Assembly: GCF_000151205.2 (NCBI RefSeq)
Contig: NC_016051.1
Coordinates: 744,001 to 808,000 of the forward strand
Direction of reading: 5' to 3'
Source: Thermococcus sp. AM4
GTDB taxonomy: Archaea > Methanobacteriota_B > Thermococci > Thermococcales > Thermococcaceae
Length of the DNA: 64,000 nucleotides
The first letter of the stretch is position 1. Every line of letters begins with the position of its first letter. This document shows, in pieces, positions 8,826 to 18,780 of this stretch. A program made the position numbers and the translations under genes. The notes beneath the pieces were generated by a model. That model saw nothing but the letters and a program-made list of their open reading frames with translations. It made no database searches and had not been told where the DNA came from.

Positions 8826-10181
8826 TCACAGTCTACCCATCTTCGCTATGAAGAAGCTGTTGCAGTCGTGCCTGTGCGTCCACGCGCGGAAGACCTTATC
8901 GCCGATTTCGAGGAAGCCCCTATCGCCCCAGCTGAAATCGTAGGGGATTACCTCCAGTCCAACCCTCTCGACGGCGAAGAGGACGTTCTCCTCGTCTTCA
9001 TCAACCCTGATTGAGCACGTCGAGTAGGTCATTTCCCCGCCTTCGCGGAGGTTCTCGTAGGCGTTGCGGAGCATGTTCCTCTGAACGCTTATTATGCGCT
9101 TAATCTTGTTCTCGTCGAAGCGCCACTTAACTTCGGGGAACTGCCTGTAGGTTCCGGAGCTTGAGCACGGCGCGTCGAGGATTATCCTATCGAACTTGGC
9201 CTTATCCCTAAAGCTCTGCCCGTCCGCGTGAACCAGCTTGACGTTCTTAATCCCGAGGAGCTTCATCTTCTCCTTCATGCGCATCAGCCTGTCGTAGGAG
9301 TAGTCCACCGCGACTATCTCGCCCCTGTTCTCCATTAACGCGGCGGCGTGGAAGGTTTTTGAACCGGGGGCAGCGGCCAAATCAAGAACCCTCTCGCCAG
9401 GCTCCGGAGCCAAAACGTGGGCGACGTAAGCACTCGCTAAATCCTGAATGACGAACTTCCCCTCTTTATACCAGTCGAGCCTCGTCACCGGCGTCCTGTA
9501 GTCAAGAACCTTCAGAACGTCCGGAACTGGTGTTAGAGCTGTCCTTACGCCGTTCTCCTCAAGGTAATCTCTCAGCGAGTCCACATCGGTCTTTAGAGTG
9601 TTCGCGCGAACGTAGTATCTCTGCGGCCGGTTGTTGCTGAGGAGAAGCCTTACAGCTTCGTCGTAGCCCAGAAGCTCTATTACGTACTCGACGTACCAGC
9701 GCGGGTGGGAGAAGCGAACAGAAAGCCACTCAATTCTATCCCTCTCCTTGAGCCGTTTCAAGGCCCTCTCCACGTCGAACTTCTCTATCGAGTGCATCAG
9801 CGCGTTGACGAACTTCGCCCGGCTGAAGTCAAAGCGCTCCTTAACGACCCTCACGACGGAGTCGGTAGCTATGGCGGGAGGAACCTTCCGGAAGTGGATT
9901 TCAAACGTCCCGATTCGGAGGAGATTGGCGAGATAGGGGTCGAGGTCTTCAACCTTCGAACCCCTCAGCACGGAGTTGATGATGAAGTCTATCTTTCCCC
10001 TCCACTTCTCAATCTCGAAGACGTAGGCGTGCGCCAGTCCGCGAGCCTTCTCCCTGTCCTTTCCGGCAACCTTCCGGAAGACCCGCTCAAGGGCGTGCTT
10101 GGAGGAGAGCTCGCGCTCCTCAACTAAGCTCAAAGCGTCCGCAACGACCTCCTGAAAGCTCACCCTGTAAAACAGCTCCAT
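8826..10181 (-). CDS. RNA m5C methyltransferase, RsmB/NSUN family with NusB domain
   Basis: A 451-residue enzyme. Residues 1-140 are an all-helical NusB-like domain (LSSKHALERVF, KIDFIINSVL) that binds RNA. Residues 145-451 are the NOL1/NOP2/Sun methyltransferase. Visible motifs are the SAM loop LDLAAAPGSKTFHAA, the catalytic DAPCSSSGTY (motif IV Cys) and TYSTCSI (motif VI Cys), the two-cysteine arrangement of RNA m5C methyltransferases. Domain order matches bacterial RsmB, which modifies 16S rRNA; the archaeal target could be rRNA or tRNA. A TATA-like GTTTTTAAGG at 10200-10210 lies about 25 nt upstream, implying a nearly leaderless message. Divergent from the UPF0175 gene. Confidence 0.9.
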   Translation of the reverse strand: MELFYRVSFQEVVADALSLVEERELSSKHALERVFRKVAGKDREKARGLAHAYVFEIEKWRGKIDFIINSVLRGSKVEDLDPYLANLLRIGTFEIHFRKVPPAIATDSVVRVVKERFDFSRAKFVNALMHSIEKFDVERALKRLKERDRIEWLSVRFSHPRWYVEYVIELLGYDEAVRLLLSNNRPQRYYVRANTLKTDVDSLRDYLEENGVRTALTPVPDVLKVLDYRTPVTRLDWYKEGKFVIQDLASAYVAHVLAPEPGERVLDLAAAPGSKTFHAAALMENRGEIVAVDYSYDRLMRMKEKMKLLGIKNVKLVHADGQSFRDKAKFDRIILDAPCSSSGTYRQFPEVKWRFDENKIKRIISVQRNMLRNAYENLREGGEMTYSTCSIRVDEDEENVLFAVERVGLEVIPYDFSWGDRGFLEIGDKVFRAWTHRHDCNSFFIAKMGRL

Positions 10182-10261
10182 GCTCGGCCCTCCGAGGGAT
10201 ACCTTAAAAACCTGGCGGTGAGGTTTATTAGTCCCGACTGCAATTTCATAATGGTGAGAGC

Positions 10262-10534
10262 ATGGAAGAGGTTGACAGGCTCGTCTTCAACTTTCCCCTG
10301 TTCAAAGATTACCGTGAGAAAGAGCGCTTCCTAAAGGTGATTGGACTGCTCGTAAGCCACCAGATAACGTTCGAGAAAGCCGCAGAGTTGCTCGACATGA
10401 GGTTAGATGAACTTGCGTTTCTCCTCGACAAGTTAGGCGTTGAGTACTCCCTTCTCGATGAGGAGGAGGCGAGGTTAGAAAAAGAAGAAGCAAAAAGAAT
10501 CTTGGAGGAGCTGAAACGTGAGGGCCGTTTTTAA
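10262..10534 (+). CDS. UPF0175 family putative antitoxin
   Basis: A 90-residue UPF0175 protein. The helix-turn-helix-like stretch VSHQITFEKAAELLDMRLDE (about 37-56) followed by LAFLLDKLGVEYSLLDEEE is the family hallmark. UPF0175 proteins are predicted DNA-binding antitoxins paired with DUF3368 PIN-like proteins, and exactly that gene follows with a 17-nt overlap. The start ATG has GGTGAGAGC upstream and a TATA-like GGTTTATTAG at about 10222-10231. It would bind and neutralise the partner and probably repress its own promoter, known for such modules and inferred here. Confidence 0.82.
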   Translation: MEEVDRLVFNFPLFKDYREKERFLKVIGLLVSHQITFEKAAELLDMRLDELAFLLDKLGVEYSLLDEEEARLEKEEAKRILEELKREGRF

Positions 10535-10991
10535 TTCATCTCCTCTAATAACCCTCGCCAAGTTAGGATACATAGACGTTGCGGTTAGTCTTTTTGACGA
10601 GGCAATAATTCCCAGAGGGGTTTTGGAGGAGATTACTGCGAAAGAAGATGATGTCAGTTCGTCAGTACTTAGACTCATTGAAGAAAAACGCATAGAACTC
10701 CACGAGGTCAGTTCAACTCCGGTGTATCCCGGCCTACACAGGGGAGAGCTCGAGGCAATAGCGCTCGCAAAGGAAACTGACTCAATCGTCGTTCTTGATG
10801 ATTTAAAGGCCAGAAAAGCCGCAAGGCTTGAAGGAATACGTGTTATTGGAACGCTGGGCATATTGAAAATTTTACTTGACGGTGGGCTTATTGAAGAGAA
10901 ACCCGATGAGCTCCTGAGTAAGCTGAACCGTATCGGTTTTAGGATTCGTCCAGAGTTGTTTTATGAGGTTATGGGTGGTGAGTTGTCATGA
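10518..10991 (+). CDS. DUF3368 PIN-like putative toxin
   Basis: A 157-residue DUF3368 protein, a PIN-domain relative. It has the N-terminal strand [14 protein letters not shown], where the first PIN acidic residue is replaced by Asn, then [13 protein letters not shown] and the acidic [20 protein letters not shown] proteins are metal-dependent RNases acting as toxins. The GTG at 10518 overlaps the antitoxin reading frame. Its own stop overlaps the polB start by 4 nt (ATGA), which ties translation of the replicative polymerase to this gene pair. Whether the nuclease is active cannot be judged by eye. Confidence 0.8.
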   Translation: MRAVFNSSPLITLAKLGYIDVAVSLFDEAIIPRGVLEEITAKEDDVSSSVLRLIEEKRIELHEVSSTPVYPGLHRGELEAIALAKETDSIVVLDDLKARKAARLEGIRVIGTLGILKILLDGGLIEEKPDELLSKLNRIGFRIRPELFYEVMGGELS

Positions 10992-13900
10992 TTCTCGATA
11001 CCGACTACATCACCGAGAACGGGAAGCCCGTGATAAGGGTCTTCAAGAAGGAGAACGGCGAGTTTAAAATCGAGTACGACAGAACCTTCGAGCCTTACTT
11101 CTACGCCCTCCTGAAGGACGATTCGGCGATAGAGGACGTCAAGAAGGTAACCGCAAAGAGGCACGGAACGGTCGTCAGGGTGAAGCGCGCCGAGAAGGTG
11201 CAGAGGAAGTTCCTCGGCAGGCCGATAGAGGTCTGGAAGCTCTACTTCACCCACCCCCAGGACGTCCCGGCGATTCGAGACAAAATACGCGCCCACCCCG
11301 CGGTTATCGACATCTATGAGTACGACATACCCTTCGCCAAGCGCTACCTCATCGACAAGGGCCTGATTCCGATGGAGGGCGACGAGGAGCTTACGATGCT
11401 CGCCTTCGACATCGAGACCCTCTACCATGAAGGTGAGGAGTTTGGAACCGGGCCGATTCTCATGATAAGCTACGCCGACGGGAGCGAGGCGAGGGTCATA
11501 ACCTGGAAGAAGATTGACCTTCCGTACGTTGATGTCGTCTCGACCGAGAAGGAGATGATTAAGCGCTTCCTCAGGATTGTTAAGGAGAAGGACCCTGACG
11601 TGCTCATCACCTACAACGGCGACAACTTCGACTTCGCCTACCTGAAGAAGCGCTGTGAGAAGCTCGGGATAAAGTTCACGCTCGGCAGGGACGGAAGCGA
11701 GCCGAAAATCCAGCGCATGGGGGACAGGTTTGCGGTCGAGGTGAAGGGCAGGATTCACTTCGACCTCTATCCCGTCATAAGACGCACGATAAACCTCCCA
11801 ACCTATACCCTTGAGGCCGTTTACGAGGCGGTCTTTGGAAAGCCCAAGGAGAAGGTTTACGCCGAGGAGATAGCGCAGGCCTGGGAGAGCGGGGAGGGCC
11901 TTGAAAGGGTTGCCCGTTACTCGATGGAGGACGCGAAGGTGACCTACGAGCTGGGGAGGGAGTTCTTCCCCATGGAGGCCCAGCTTTCCAGGCTAATCGG
12001 CCAGAGCCTCTGGGACGTCTCGCGCTCGAGCACCGGAAATTTAGTTGAGTGGTTTCTCCTGCGGAAGGCCTACGAGAGGAACGAGCTCGCCCCAAACAAG
12101 CCCGACGAGAAAGAACTTGCGAGACGGCGCGGGGGCTACGCAGGTGGATACGTTAAGGAACCAGAGCGGGGATTATGGGACAATATTGTGTATTTAGACT
12201 TCCGCTCGCTGTACCCCTCAATCATCATAACCCACAACGTCTCGCCGGACACGCTCAACCGCGAGGGCTGTAAAGAGTACGACGTCGCCCCGGAGGTTGG
12301 ACACAAGTTCTGCAAGGACTTCCCCGGCTTCATACCGAGCCTCCTGGGAGACTTGCTCGAGGAGAGGCAGAAGATAAAGCGGAAGATGAAGGCAACGGTT
12401 GACCCGCTGGAGAAGAAGCTCCTCGATTACAGGCAGAGGGCTATCAAAATCTTAGCCAACAGTCTCCTGCCAGAGGAATGGATTCCGGTAGTTAAGAACG
12501 GAGACATCAAGCTCGTCAGGATTGGCGAGTTCGTTGATGGACTCATGAAGGACGAAAAGGAGCGAGTCAAAAGGGACGGAAACACTGAGGTTCTTGAAGT
12601 TACAGGAATTCGTGCGGTTTCCTTTGATAGGAAGACGAAGAAAGCCCGCCTAATGCCAGTGAAAGCCCTGATAAGGCATCGCTATTCTGGAAACGTCTAC
12701 GAGATAACCCTGAGCTCAGGCAGGAGAATAACCGTAACAGAGGGCCACAGCCTTTTCGCTTACAGGAATGAGGAGCTCGCGGAGGTAACTGGAGGGGAAA
12801 TCAGAGCCGGAGACCTCCTCGCGGTTCCAAAGCGCGTGCGCCTGCCCGAAAGAAAGGAAACGTTGAACATTGTCCAACTACTTCTCGAACTGCCGGAGGA
12901 AGAAACGGAGGACATAGTACTGACGATTCCGACGAGAGGCAGAAAGAACTTCTTCAAGGGAATGCTCAGAACCCTCCGGTGGATTTTCGGTGAGGAAAAG
13001 AGGCCGAGAACTGCGAGGCGCTACTTGAAGCACCTGGAGGAGCTCGGATACGTAAAACTCAGGAAAATCGGCTACGAAATCATCGACGGGGAAGGGCTCA
13101 AAAAGTACAGGACCCTCTACGAGGGCTTGGTGGAAGCCGTCAGATACAACCGCAATAGAAAGGAGTATCTCATCGAATTCAACGCCGTTAGAGACGTTAT
13201 AGCGCTCATGCCTGAGGAGGAGCTGAAGGAGTGGAAAATTGGAACCAGAAACGGCTTTAAAATGAGCCCGTTTATAGAGGTCGATGAGAACTTCGCAAAG
13301 CTCCTTGGCTACTACGTGAGCGAGGGCTACGCGGGCAAGCAGAGGAACCCAAAGAACGGCCGGAGTTGTTCCGTTAAGCTTTACAACAACGATGAGAGCG
13401 TTCTCGACGACATGGAGCGTCTCTCAGAAAGGTTCTTTGGAAAGGTGAGGCGTGGGAAGAACTACGTCGAGATTCCAAAGAAAATGGCGTGCATTATCTT
13501 TGAGGCTCTCTGCGGGACTTTAGCGGAGAACAAGCGGGTTCCAGAGGTAATCTTCACATCTCCTGAGAGCGTGCGCTGGGCATTCCTTGAGGGATACTTC
13601 ATCGGCGATGGCGACGTTCACCCGAACAAGAGGGTTCGCCTTTCGACAAAGAGCGAGATTTTGGTGAACGGCCTGGTCCTTCTCCTCAACTCCCTCGGCG
13701 TCTCTGCCATCAGGCTTAGATACGACAGCGGAGTTTACAGGGTCTACGTTAACGAGGAGCTTCCGTTCACGGACTACAAAAAGAAAAAGAACGCCTATTA
13801 TTCCCACGTTATTCCGAAGGAAGTGCTTGAGGAAACGTTCGGTAAGGTCTTCCAGAAGAACATGAGCTACGAAAAGTTCCGGGAGCTCGTTGATAACGGA

Positions 13901-16087
13901 AGACTCGACGGGGAGAAGGCCAAGAGAATAAAATGGCTAATCAGTGGGGACATCGTCCTCGACAGGGTCGTGGAAGTCAAGAAGAGACACTATGAAGGCC
14001 ACGTCTACGACCTGAGCGTCGAGGAGGACGAGAACTTTTTAGCTGGCTTTGGACTCCTCTACGCGCACAACAGTTACTACGGCTACTACGGCTATGCCAA
14101 GGCCCGGTGGTACTGCAGGGAGTGCGCCGAGAGCGTTACGGCATGGGGAAGGGAGTACATAGAAACCACCATTCGCGAAATAGAGGAAAAGTTCGGCTTT
14201 AAAGTGCTCTACGCGGACAGCGTTACTGGCGAAACCGAAATCATAATCAGGAGGAATGGAAAGGTTGAATTCGTGCCGATTGAAGAACTCTTCCAGCGCG
14301 TTGATTATCGGATTGGAGAGAAAGAATACTGCGTTCTTGAAGGCGTTGAGGCTCTGACACTGGATAACAGAGGCCAGCTCGTTTGGAGAAAAGTTCCCTA
14401 TGTAATGAGACACAGGACAAACAAGAGAATCTACCGCGTCTGGTTCACGAACTCGTGGTATCTCGACGTTACAGAGGACCACTCGTTAATAGGCTACCTG
14501 AACACCAGCAGGGTGAAGCCCGGAAAGCCGCTGAGAGAGCGCCTCGTCGAGGTAAAGCCCGAGGAAATCGGCAAAGAAGTTAAATCACTCATCACACCAA
14601 ACCAGCCGATTGCCAGGAGCATTAAGCCGACTCAAACCGCCGTTAGGCTGTGGGAGCTTATAGGGCTGTTGGTTGGCGATGGCAACTGGGGAGGGCATTC
14701 AAACTGGGCTAAATATTACGTTGGCCTTTCCCTGGGGATAGACAAGGAAGAAATAGAAGAGAAAATTCTGAAGCCTCTTAAAGAAGCTGGCATAATTTCC
14801 AACTACTACGATAAAAGCAAGAAGGGTGATGTTTCAATACTCTCAAAGTGGCTGGCAGGCTTTATGGTCAGGTACTTCAAAGATGAGAACGGAAACAAGA
14901 GAATCCCCAACTTCATGTTCAGCCTTCCCAGAGAGTACATAGAGGCGTTTCTGCGGGGACTGTTTTCAGCGGATGGAACGGTAAGCCTCCGCAGGGAAAT
15001 CCCAGAGGTAAGACTGACGAGTGTTAATCCAGAACTCAGCGAGTCTGTAAGAAAGTTGCTGTGGCTCGTTGGCGTTTCAAACTCGATGTTCACTGAGACC
15101 AAGCCAAACCGCTACCTTGGAAAAGAAAGCGGAACTCACTCAATTCATGTCAGGATAAAGAACAAACACCGCTTCGCTGAGAGGATAGGATTTGTTTTGG
15201 ACAGAAAAACATCAAAGCTCTCCGAGAACTTAGGTGGCTATACAACTAAGAAGGGTGCCTATCAGTACGGGTTTGACTTGGTGTATCCGCGGAGGATAGA
15301 AGAAATTCCCTACGATGGCTACGTCTACGACATCGAGGTTGATGGGACGCACCGGTTCTTCGCAAACGGAATCTTGGTCCACAATACGGACGGTTTCTTT
15401 GCGACAATCCCCGGAGCCGACGCCGAGACCGTGAAGAAGAAGGCCAAGGAGTTCCTCAAGTACATTAATGCAAAACTGCCCGGCCTGCTCGAACTCGAGT
15501 ACGAGGGCTTCTACGTCAGGGGGTTCTTCGTGACGAAGAAGAAGTACGCGGTAATAGATGAGGAGGGCAAGATAACCACGAGGGGTCTCGAGATTGTGAG
15601 GCGCGACTGGAGCGAGATAGCGAAGGAGACGCAGGCCAGGGTTCTCGAGGCGATACTCAAGCACGGTGACGTCGAGGAGGCCGTCAGGATAGTGAAGGAA
15701 GTGACGGAAAAGCTGAGCAAGTACGAGGTTCCGCCCGAGAAGCTGGTAATCCACGAGCAGATAACGCGCGATTTGAGGGATTACAAAGCCACCGGTCCGC
15801 ACGTTGCCGTTGCGAAGAGGCTCGCGGCGAGGGGAGTGAAAATCCGGCCCGGCACGGTGATAAGCTACATCGTCCTAAAGGGCTCTGGAAGGATAGGCGA
15901 CAGGGCGATTCCCTTCGACGAGTTCGACCCGACGAAGCACCGCTACGATGCGGAATACTACATCGAGAACCAGGTTCTCCCGGCGGTGGAGAGGATTCTA
16001 AAGGCCTTCGGCTACCGGAAGGAGGATTTGCGCTACCAGAAGACGAAGCAGGTCGGCTTGGGCGCGTGGCTGAAGGTGAAGAAGTGA
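10988..16087 (+). CDS. polB: Family B DNA polymerase with two inteins
   Basis: A 1699-residue precursor. Removing 537 and 389 intein residues leaves a 773-residue polymerase, normal for Thermococcus enzymes. The extein has the 3'-5' exonuclease motifs ([28 protein letters not shown]), motif [15 protein letters not shown], motif [15 protein letters not shown], motif C YAD-TDG, and the C-terminal [15 protein letters not shown]. Intein 1 splits motif B at Asn491/Ser492 and intein 2 splits motif C next to the catalytic aspartates, the pol-b and pol-c insertion sites. The polymerase is therefore inactive until both splice out. The start overlaps the upstream DUF3368 stop (ATGA), so polB seems to be co-transcribed with a toxin-antitoxin-like pair. 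Confidence 0.97.
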   Translation: MILDTDYITENGKPVIRVFKKENGEFKIEYDRTFEPYFYALLKDDSAIEDVKKVTAKRHGTVVRVKRAEKVQRKFLGRPIEVWKLYFTHPQDVPAIRDKIRAHPAVIDIYEYDIPFAKRYLIDKGLIPMEGDEELTMLAFDIETLYHEGEEFGTGPILMISYADGSEARVITWKKIDLPYVDVVSTEKEMIKRFLRIVKEKDPDVLITYNGDNFDFAYLKKRCEKLGIKFTLGRDGSEPKIQRMGDRFAVEVKGRIHFDLYPVIRRTINLPTYTLEAVYEAVFGKPKEKVYAEEIAQAWESGEGLERVARYSMEDAKVTYELGREFFPMEAQLSRLIGQSLWDVSRSSTGNLVEWFLLRKAYERNELAPNKPDEKELARRRGGYAGGYVKEPERGLWDNIVYLDFRSLYPSIIITHNVSPDTLNREGCKEYDVAPEVGHKFCKDFPGFIPSLLGDLLEERQKIKRKMKATVDPLEKKLLDYRQRAIKILANSLLPEEWIPVVKNGDIKLVRIGEFVDGLMKDEKERVKRDGNTEVLEVTGIRAVSFDRKTKKARLMPVKALIRHRYSGNVYEITLSSGRRITVTEGHSLFAYRNEELAEVTGGEIRAGDLLAVPKRVRLPERKETLNIVQLLLELPEEETEDIVLTIPTRGRKNFFKGMLRTLRWIFGEEKRPRTARRYLKHLEELGYVKLRKIGYEIIDGEGLKKYRTLYEGLVEAVRYNRNRKEYLIEFNAVRDVIALMPEEELKEWKIGTRNGFKMSPFIEVDENFAKLLGYYVSEGYAGKQRNPKNGRSCSVKLYNNDESVLDDMERLSERFFGKVRRGKNYVEIPKKMACIIFEALCGTLAENKRVPEVIFTSPESVRWAFLEGYFIGDGDVHPNKRVRLSTKSEILVNGLVLLLNSLGVSAIRLRYDSGVYRVYVNEELPFTDYKKKKNAYYSHVIPKEVLEETFGKVFQKNMSYEKFRELVDNGRLDGEKAKRIKWLISGDIVLDRVVEVKKRHYEGHVYDLSVEEDENFLAGFGLLYAHNSYYGYYGYAKARWYCRECAESVTAWGREYIETTIREIEEKFGFKVLYADSVTGETEIIIRRNGKVEFVPIEELFQRVDYRIGEKEYCVLEGVEALTLDNRGQLVWRKVPYVMRHRTNKRIYRVWFTNSWYLDVTEDHSLIGYLNTSRVKPGKPLRERLVEVKPEEIGKEVKSLITPNQPIARSIKPTQTAVRLWELIGLLVGDGNWGGHSNWAKYYVGLSLGIDKEEIEEKILKPLKEAGIISNYYDKSKKGDVSILSKWLAGFMVRYFKDENGNKRIPNFMFSLPREYIEAFLRGLFSADGTVSLRREIPEVRLTSVNPELSESVRKLLWLVGVSNSMFTETKPNRYLGKESGTHSIHVRIKNKHRFAERIGFVLDRKTSKLSENLGGYTTKKGAYQYGFDLVYPRRIEEIPYDGYVYDIEVDGTHRFFANGILVHNTDGFFATIPGADAETVKKKAKEFLKYINAKLPGLLELEYEGFYVRGFFVTKKKYAVIDEEGKITTRGLEIVRRDWSEIAKETQARVLEAILKHGDVEEAVRIVKEVTEKLSKYEVPPEKLVIHEQITRDLRDYKATGPHVAVAKRLAARGVKIRPGTVISYIVLKGSGRIGDRAIPFDEFDPTKHRYDAEYYIENQVLPAVERILKAFGYRKEDLRYQKTKQVGLGAWLKVKK
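12461..14071 (+). other. Intein 1 of DNA polymerase (pol-b site), with LAGLIDADG endonuclease
   Basis: 537 residues, precursor positions 492-1028. It begins with Ser ([10 protein letters not shown]) and ends with His-Asn (LLYAHN), followed by the extein Ser. The block B-like [10 protein letters not shown] and terminal [20 protein letters not shown] mark the splicing domain. Two dodecapeptide motifs, [12 protein letters not shown] (about 13300) and [13 protein letters not shown] (about 13590), show a LAGLIDADG homing endonuclease. Length and position match pol-b inteins of Thermococcus. The acidic residue is Glu in the first motif and Asp in the second, so cutting activity is plausible. Confidence 0.95.
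14219..15385 (+). other. Intein 2 of DNA polymerase (pol-c site), with LAGLIDADG endonuclease
   Basis: 389 residues, precursor positions 1078-1466. It begins [10 protein letters not shown] and ends ANGILVHN before the extein Thr. The splicing block [10 protein letters not shown] and the end [21 protein letters not shown] region are typical. LAGLIDADG motifs are [13 protein letters not shown] and [11 protein letters not shown], both with the catalytic Asp. The insertion is inside polymerase motif C, between YAD and TDG. Size and site resemble the T. litoralis Pol-2 (PI-TliI) class. Confidence 0.95.
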
Positions 16088-16096
16088 GTAGGCGGG

Positions 16097-16798
16097 TTAT
16101 TCCCCGTTTTCTATTCTCTCCAAAACCTCCAGAATCCCCTCTACACTGGGCACCTCGAAGCCCCTCTCGTGGATTCTCCTCACACCTTCGGCCTCTGGAT
16201 TAATCCAGACCGCCCAGAGGCCGGCCCCTAATGCACCTTCAAAGTCCTCCGCCTTCGTGTCGCCTATGTGTACGGCCTCCTCAGGCTCCACGTTGAAGGT
16301 CTCCAGCGGCTTTTTGAACATCTCAGGCATCGGCTTGTAAGCGAGAACCTCGTCGGCGAAGAAGGTTCTGTCGATGTAGTTCATGAGCCCGAAGCGCTCA
16401 AGGAGAAGTCTCGTGTACGAGCCGGGCCAGAACATCACGTTGCCCGTGACGGTAACCTTCAGGCCCTTCCGCTTGACGCCCTCAAGAGCCTTTTTGGCTC
16501 CGGGGAGCACTATCTCCTCATCGACCCTGAGGACCGCCCTCGCCGCGGCCCGCTTTACCAGCTCGACGTCTATTCCAAGGAGCTCAGCCAGCATCTCCTG
16601 GCTCTCCTCTAAAGCCCGCCTCGGGTCGCCTTCGCCCTTGGCGCGCATGGCCTTTATCCTCTCGCGCGTCAGCATTATTCCCTCGGCCACGTCGAGTATG
16701 CATGCTCCCATGAGCTTCGTGAGTTCCACCGTGAGGGCATCGAGCATAATCTCTATGTCGAGGAGGGTGTTCCAGACGTCGAATGAGACGAGCTTCAT
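16097..16798 (-). CDS. HAD superfamily hydrolase
   Basis: A 233-residue HAD protein with a helical cap. Motif I is [10 protein letters not shown], so the nucleophile Asp is present but the usual second Asp of phosphatases is Trp, as in haloacid-dehalogenase-like members. Motif II is TVTGN, the motif III Lys sits in AYKPMPEMF and motif IV is [13 protein letters not shown]. The substrate cannot be assigned; a phosphatase without the second Asp would be unusual. It converges on polB, only 9 nt from the polymerase stop, and its message probably starts just upstream of 16798. Confidence 0.85.
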   Translation of the reverse strand: MKLVSFDVWNTLLDIEIMLDALTVELTKLMGACILDVAEGIMLTRERIKAMRAKGEGDPRRALEESQEMLAELLGIDVELVKRAAARAVLRVDEEIVLPGAKKALEGVKRKGLKVTVTGNVMFWPGSYTRLLLERFGLMNYIDRTFFADEVLAYKPMPEMFKKPLETFNVEPEEAVHIGDTKAEDFEGALGAGLWAVWINPEAEGVRRIHERGFEVPSVEGILEVLERIENGE

Positions 16799-16844
16799 GT
16801 TCTCACCGAGGGAAGAACGAAACTCCGCTTTAAAAGATAAGCGG

Positions 16845-17099
16845 TTACGGTTCGACCGCTAAGTACTGGCCGTTTCGCTCGAAGGCCTCGAAGACCTTTC
16901 CCCCTTCTTTCGTCTTCAGCTCGACGAGAACCTTCTTCGGAACCTTTTCAACCTCGGTTTCAACCCGCTGATGGCTGAGAACCTGAATAAACGCATCGCC
17001 GAGCCTCTCGAACTCAAAAACGAGGTTTCCGTCCTCCCATCTCGTACCGCGGAAGTTCACTCCGCCCATCCTGAAGGTTACCTCAAGAACTATCTTCAT
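16845..17099 (-). CDS. Small conserved-looking protein of unknown function
   Basis: 84 residues, acidic/basic mixed, predicted beta-rich ([20 protein letters not shown], then [19 protein letters not shown]). No signal peptide, cysteines or known motif. Codon use is like its neighbours and the frame is intact, so it is probably a real gene. It may share a promoter region with the HAD gene downstream (46 nt gap). Function not recognised. Confidence 0.6.
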   Translation of the reverse strand: MKIVLEVTFRMGGVNFRGTRWEDGNLVFEFERLGDAFIQVLSHQRVETEVEKVPKKVLVELKTKEGGKVFEAFERNGQYLAVEP

Positions 17100-17172
17100 C
17101 CTTGTTCCCCCGTTGTCTGTATGGATACCTCAGCAGGAGAGCTTAAAAAGGTGTGGCTGGTTTTTCCCCACC

Positions 17173-17187
17173 GAAAATTTATTAAAA
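17173..17187 (+). promoter_or_regulatory. TATA box for the secreted protein at 17233
   Basis: AAAATTTATTAAAAC lies about 50 nt before the ATG at 17233. It excludes the upstream in-frame TTG at 17113 as start, because that codon would precede the promoter. Confidence 0.5.
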
Positions 17188-17232
17188 CTCATTATGTCGA
17201 GATTACAATGCAAGAACATAAAGGTGACAAAA

Positions 17233-18726
17233 ATGGCCAAAAGGAGAGTGTACGTTGCTGTAATAACTTTGATTCTGATAGTGTTGGTATGTTCAACCGC
17301 TTTAGTCAGGGGGTACCTCTCTCCAGCGGACGTTGACGTTCAGACTAACACCAAAATTGAGTACTACCGGACTTTTCCCCTGATGAAGCCAACCTTAGAG
17401 TTCGAACTGCCGGGAAAGGGGCCGATGAGCCTCAGCATCGGGGGAATCCTCCCGAACGGCTCTTTTGTTGATCTCGGCCTGTACTTCGGAAAAGGTACCC
17501 TCAGAATCCCCCGAAAGAAACTGCTGTGGTACTTCAGGAAATGGGCCGAGTACGGGAAGAGGAACAGTCTAAAGCATGGAGAAGTTGTTCCCGGTCTGAT
17601 ACTGCTGGGGACGGTGGTGGAAGGCAATCAAAGCTATTCGATCGCTTCCTCTGTCGTGCTCGATCCAGGGAAGGTTCTCGGGGGTTACACCGTAAAGGTA
17701 GCCCTTCGCGGAGAGTTAGTTCCGATGGGGAAACCTCCACAGGTATCTAAAGATTCCACGTATGAAATTTCAAATCCTTACGGCTGCACCGCCACCGAGC
17801 AGGACCCCTTCTTGAGGGAGTACTGGAAGCTCGGGGAAGTCCTGGACAGCGGAAGCTCATTCGTGCCGCTCGGGAACGTCTACCTCCACGGCGACACTTC
17901 AAAGATCAACAACATTGTACTCAAGGAGAAGTTCCAGAGCACCGAAGACGTTGGGATAAAGTTCTCGGGAGTCCTGGCGTACCAGACAAAGAGCCTGGAT
18001 ATTCACTCGCAGCTTGTAGACACGGTGCTCGAGCTTAGGGGCAACCGCATATGGCTCAATTACCAGAAGGACTTCTGGAGGAACGCTGAAATAAGAGGGG
18101 CAACTCTTCTCGGGATGGGTGTGAGGGGGAGATACGTCATCGCCAGGTACTGGAAGTTCGTCGGGAAGGGCTGTCCCTGGGATTGGAATACGAGCGAGTC
18201 CGCGTACTTCATAGCGTTCATCCCCGAAATAAAAAACGGGGAAATGGTCGGAGAGTATCGGGTGGAATACAATACTCCCGAGGCCAATGATCCAGTTGAA
18301 ACCCAGGGAGTGCTGTCAAGGACCATGTACTACGTCCAGAGGCACTACAGAGGCCAGGAGAGCTGGATGAGCGGGGCGAAGGTGATCGACAGCATAAGAT
18401 CTCTCAGCTATGAAAGCGAGAGCCCCCTCTTCAGCCTTGGGATACCTCTCCTCCCGTTGCTGGGTGAAAGCGTGCCCCCATCGTTAAAGCCGCCTCTGAT
18501 GTCGGCCACAGTGGGGATAACCTCCAACAAACAGGAGTTCTCAATTGTGGCAGTGGCAATCTCTCCAGCCTCCAAGGACGTTGAATACAGGGTTACACGT
18601 TACGAAAGTCCCGCAGTTTTCTGGTATAAGGGACAGTACTACCGGATATCGACGATGTTCCTCGACGTCTATGTCCCAGAGGAGAAGGAGGAGCGCCCGG
18701 ATGCCTTAAGCCGGGTTCAGAGTTAG
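17233..18726 (+). CDS. Secreted or membrane-anchored protein of unknown function
   Basis: 497 residues. The ATG at 17233 has AAGGTGA upstream and gives a clean N-terminal anchor (KRRVYVAVITLILIVLVCST). The rest is predicted beta-rich and extracellular, with several N-x-S/T sites and few Cys (a PYGC and a KGCPW). The N-terminal domain pattern ILPNGS ... GKGTLRIPRKKL ... LILLGTVV resembles ALYPDG ... KGGTVYLDVSGL ... FIVLTIV in the protein at 22683-23858, suggesting remote homology. No enzyme motif is seen. It ends before a hairpin/T-run shared with the convergent DHH gene. Confidence 0.72.
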   Translation: MAKRRVYVAVITLILIVLVCSTALVRGYLSPADVDVQTNTKIEYYRTFPLMKPTLEFELPGKGPMSLSIGGILPNGSFVDLGLYFGKGTLRIPRKKLLWYFRKWAEYGKRNSLKHGEVVPGLILLGTVVEGNQSYSIASSVVLDPGKVLGGYTVKVALRGELVPMGKPPQVSKDSTYEISNPYGCTATEQDPFLREYWKLGEVLDSGSSFVPLGNVYLHGDTSKINNIVLKEKFQSTEDVGIKFSGVLAYQTKSLDIHSQLVDTVLELRGNRIWLNYQKDFWRNAEIRGATLLGMGVRGRYVIARYWKFVGKGCPWDWNTSESAYFIAFIPEIKNGEMVGEYRVEYNTPEANDPVETQGVLSRTMYYVQRHYRGQESWMSGAKVIDSIRSLSYESESPLFSLGIPLLPLLGESVPPSLKPPLMSATVGITSNKQEFSIVAVAISPASKDVEYRVTRYESPAVFWYKGQYYRISTMFLDVYVPEEKEERPDALSRVQS

Positions 18727-18742
18727 TATGTCCCACAAAAGA

Positions 18743-18780
18743 AAATGGATGAATGGTTGTCCATTTGCTCATTCTTTTTT
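18743..18780 (+). terminator. Hairpin plus T-run after the secreted protein gene
   Basis: AAATGGA (18743-18749) pairs with TCCATTT (18760-18766) across a 10-nt loop, followed by TTTTTT at 18775-18780. This fits a terminator for the plus-strand gene and overlaps the 3' end of the convergent gene. Confidence 0.5.

Noticed and set aside
16097-16798. Assignment as a specific phosphoglycolate phosphatase
   Set aside because: The second Asp of motif I is replaced by Trp, so a substrate-specific phosphatase call is unsafe.
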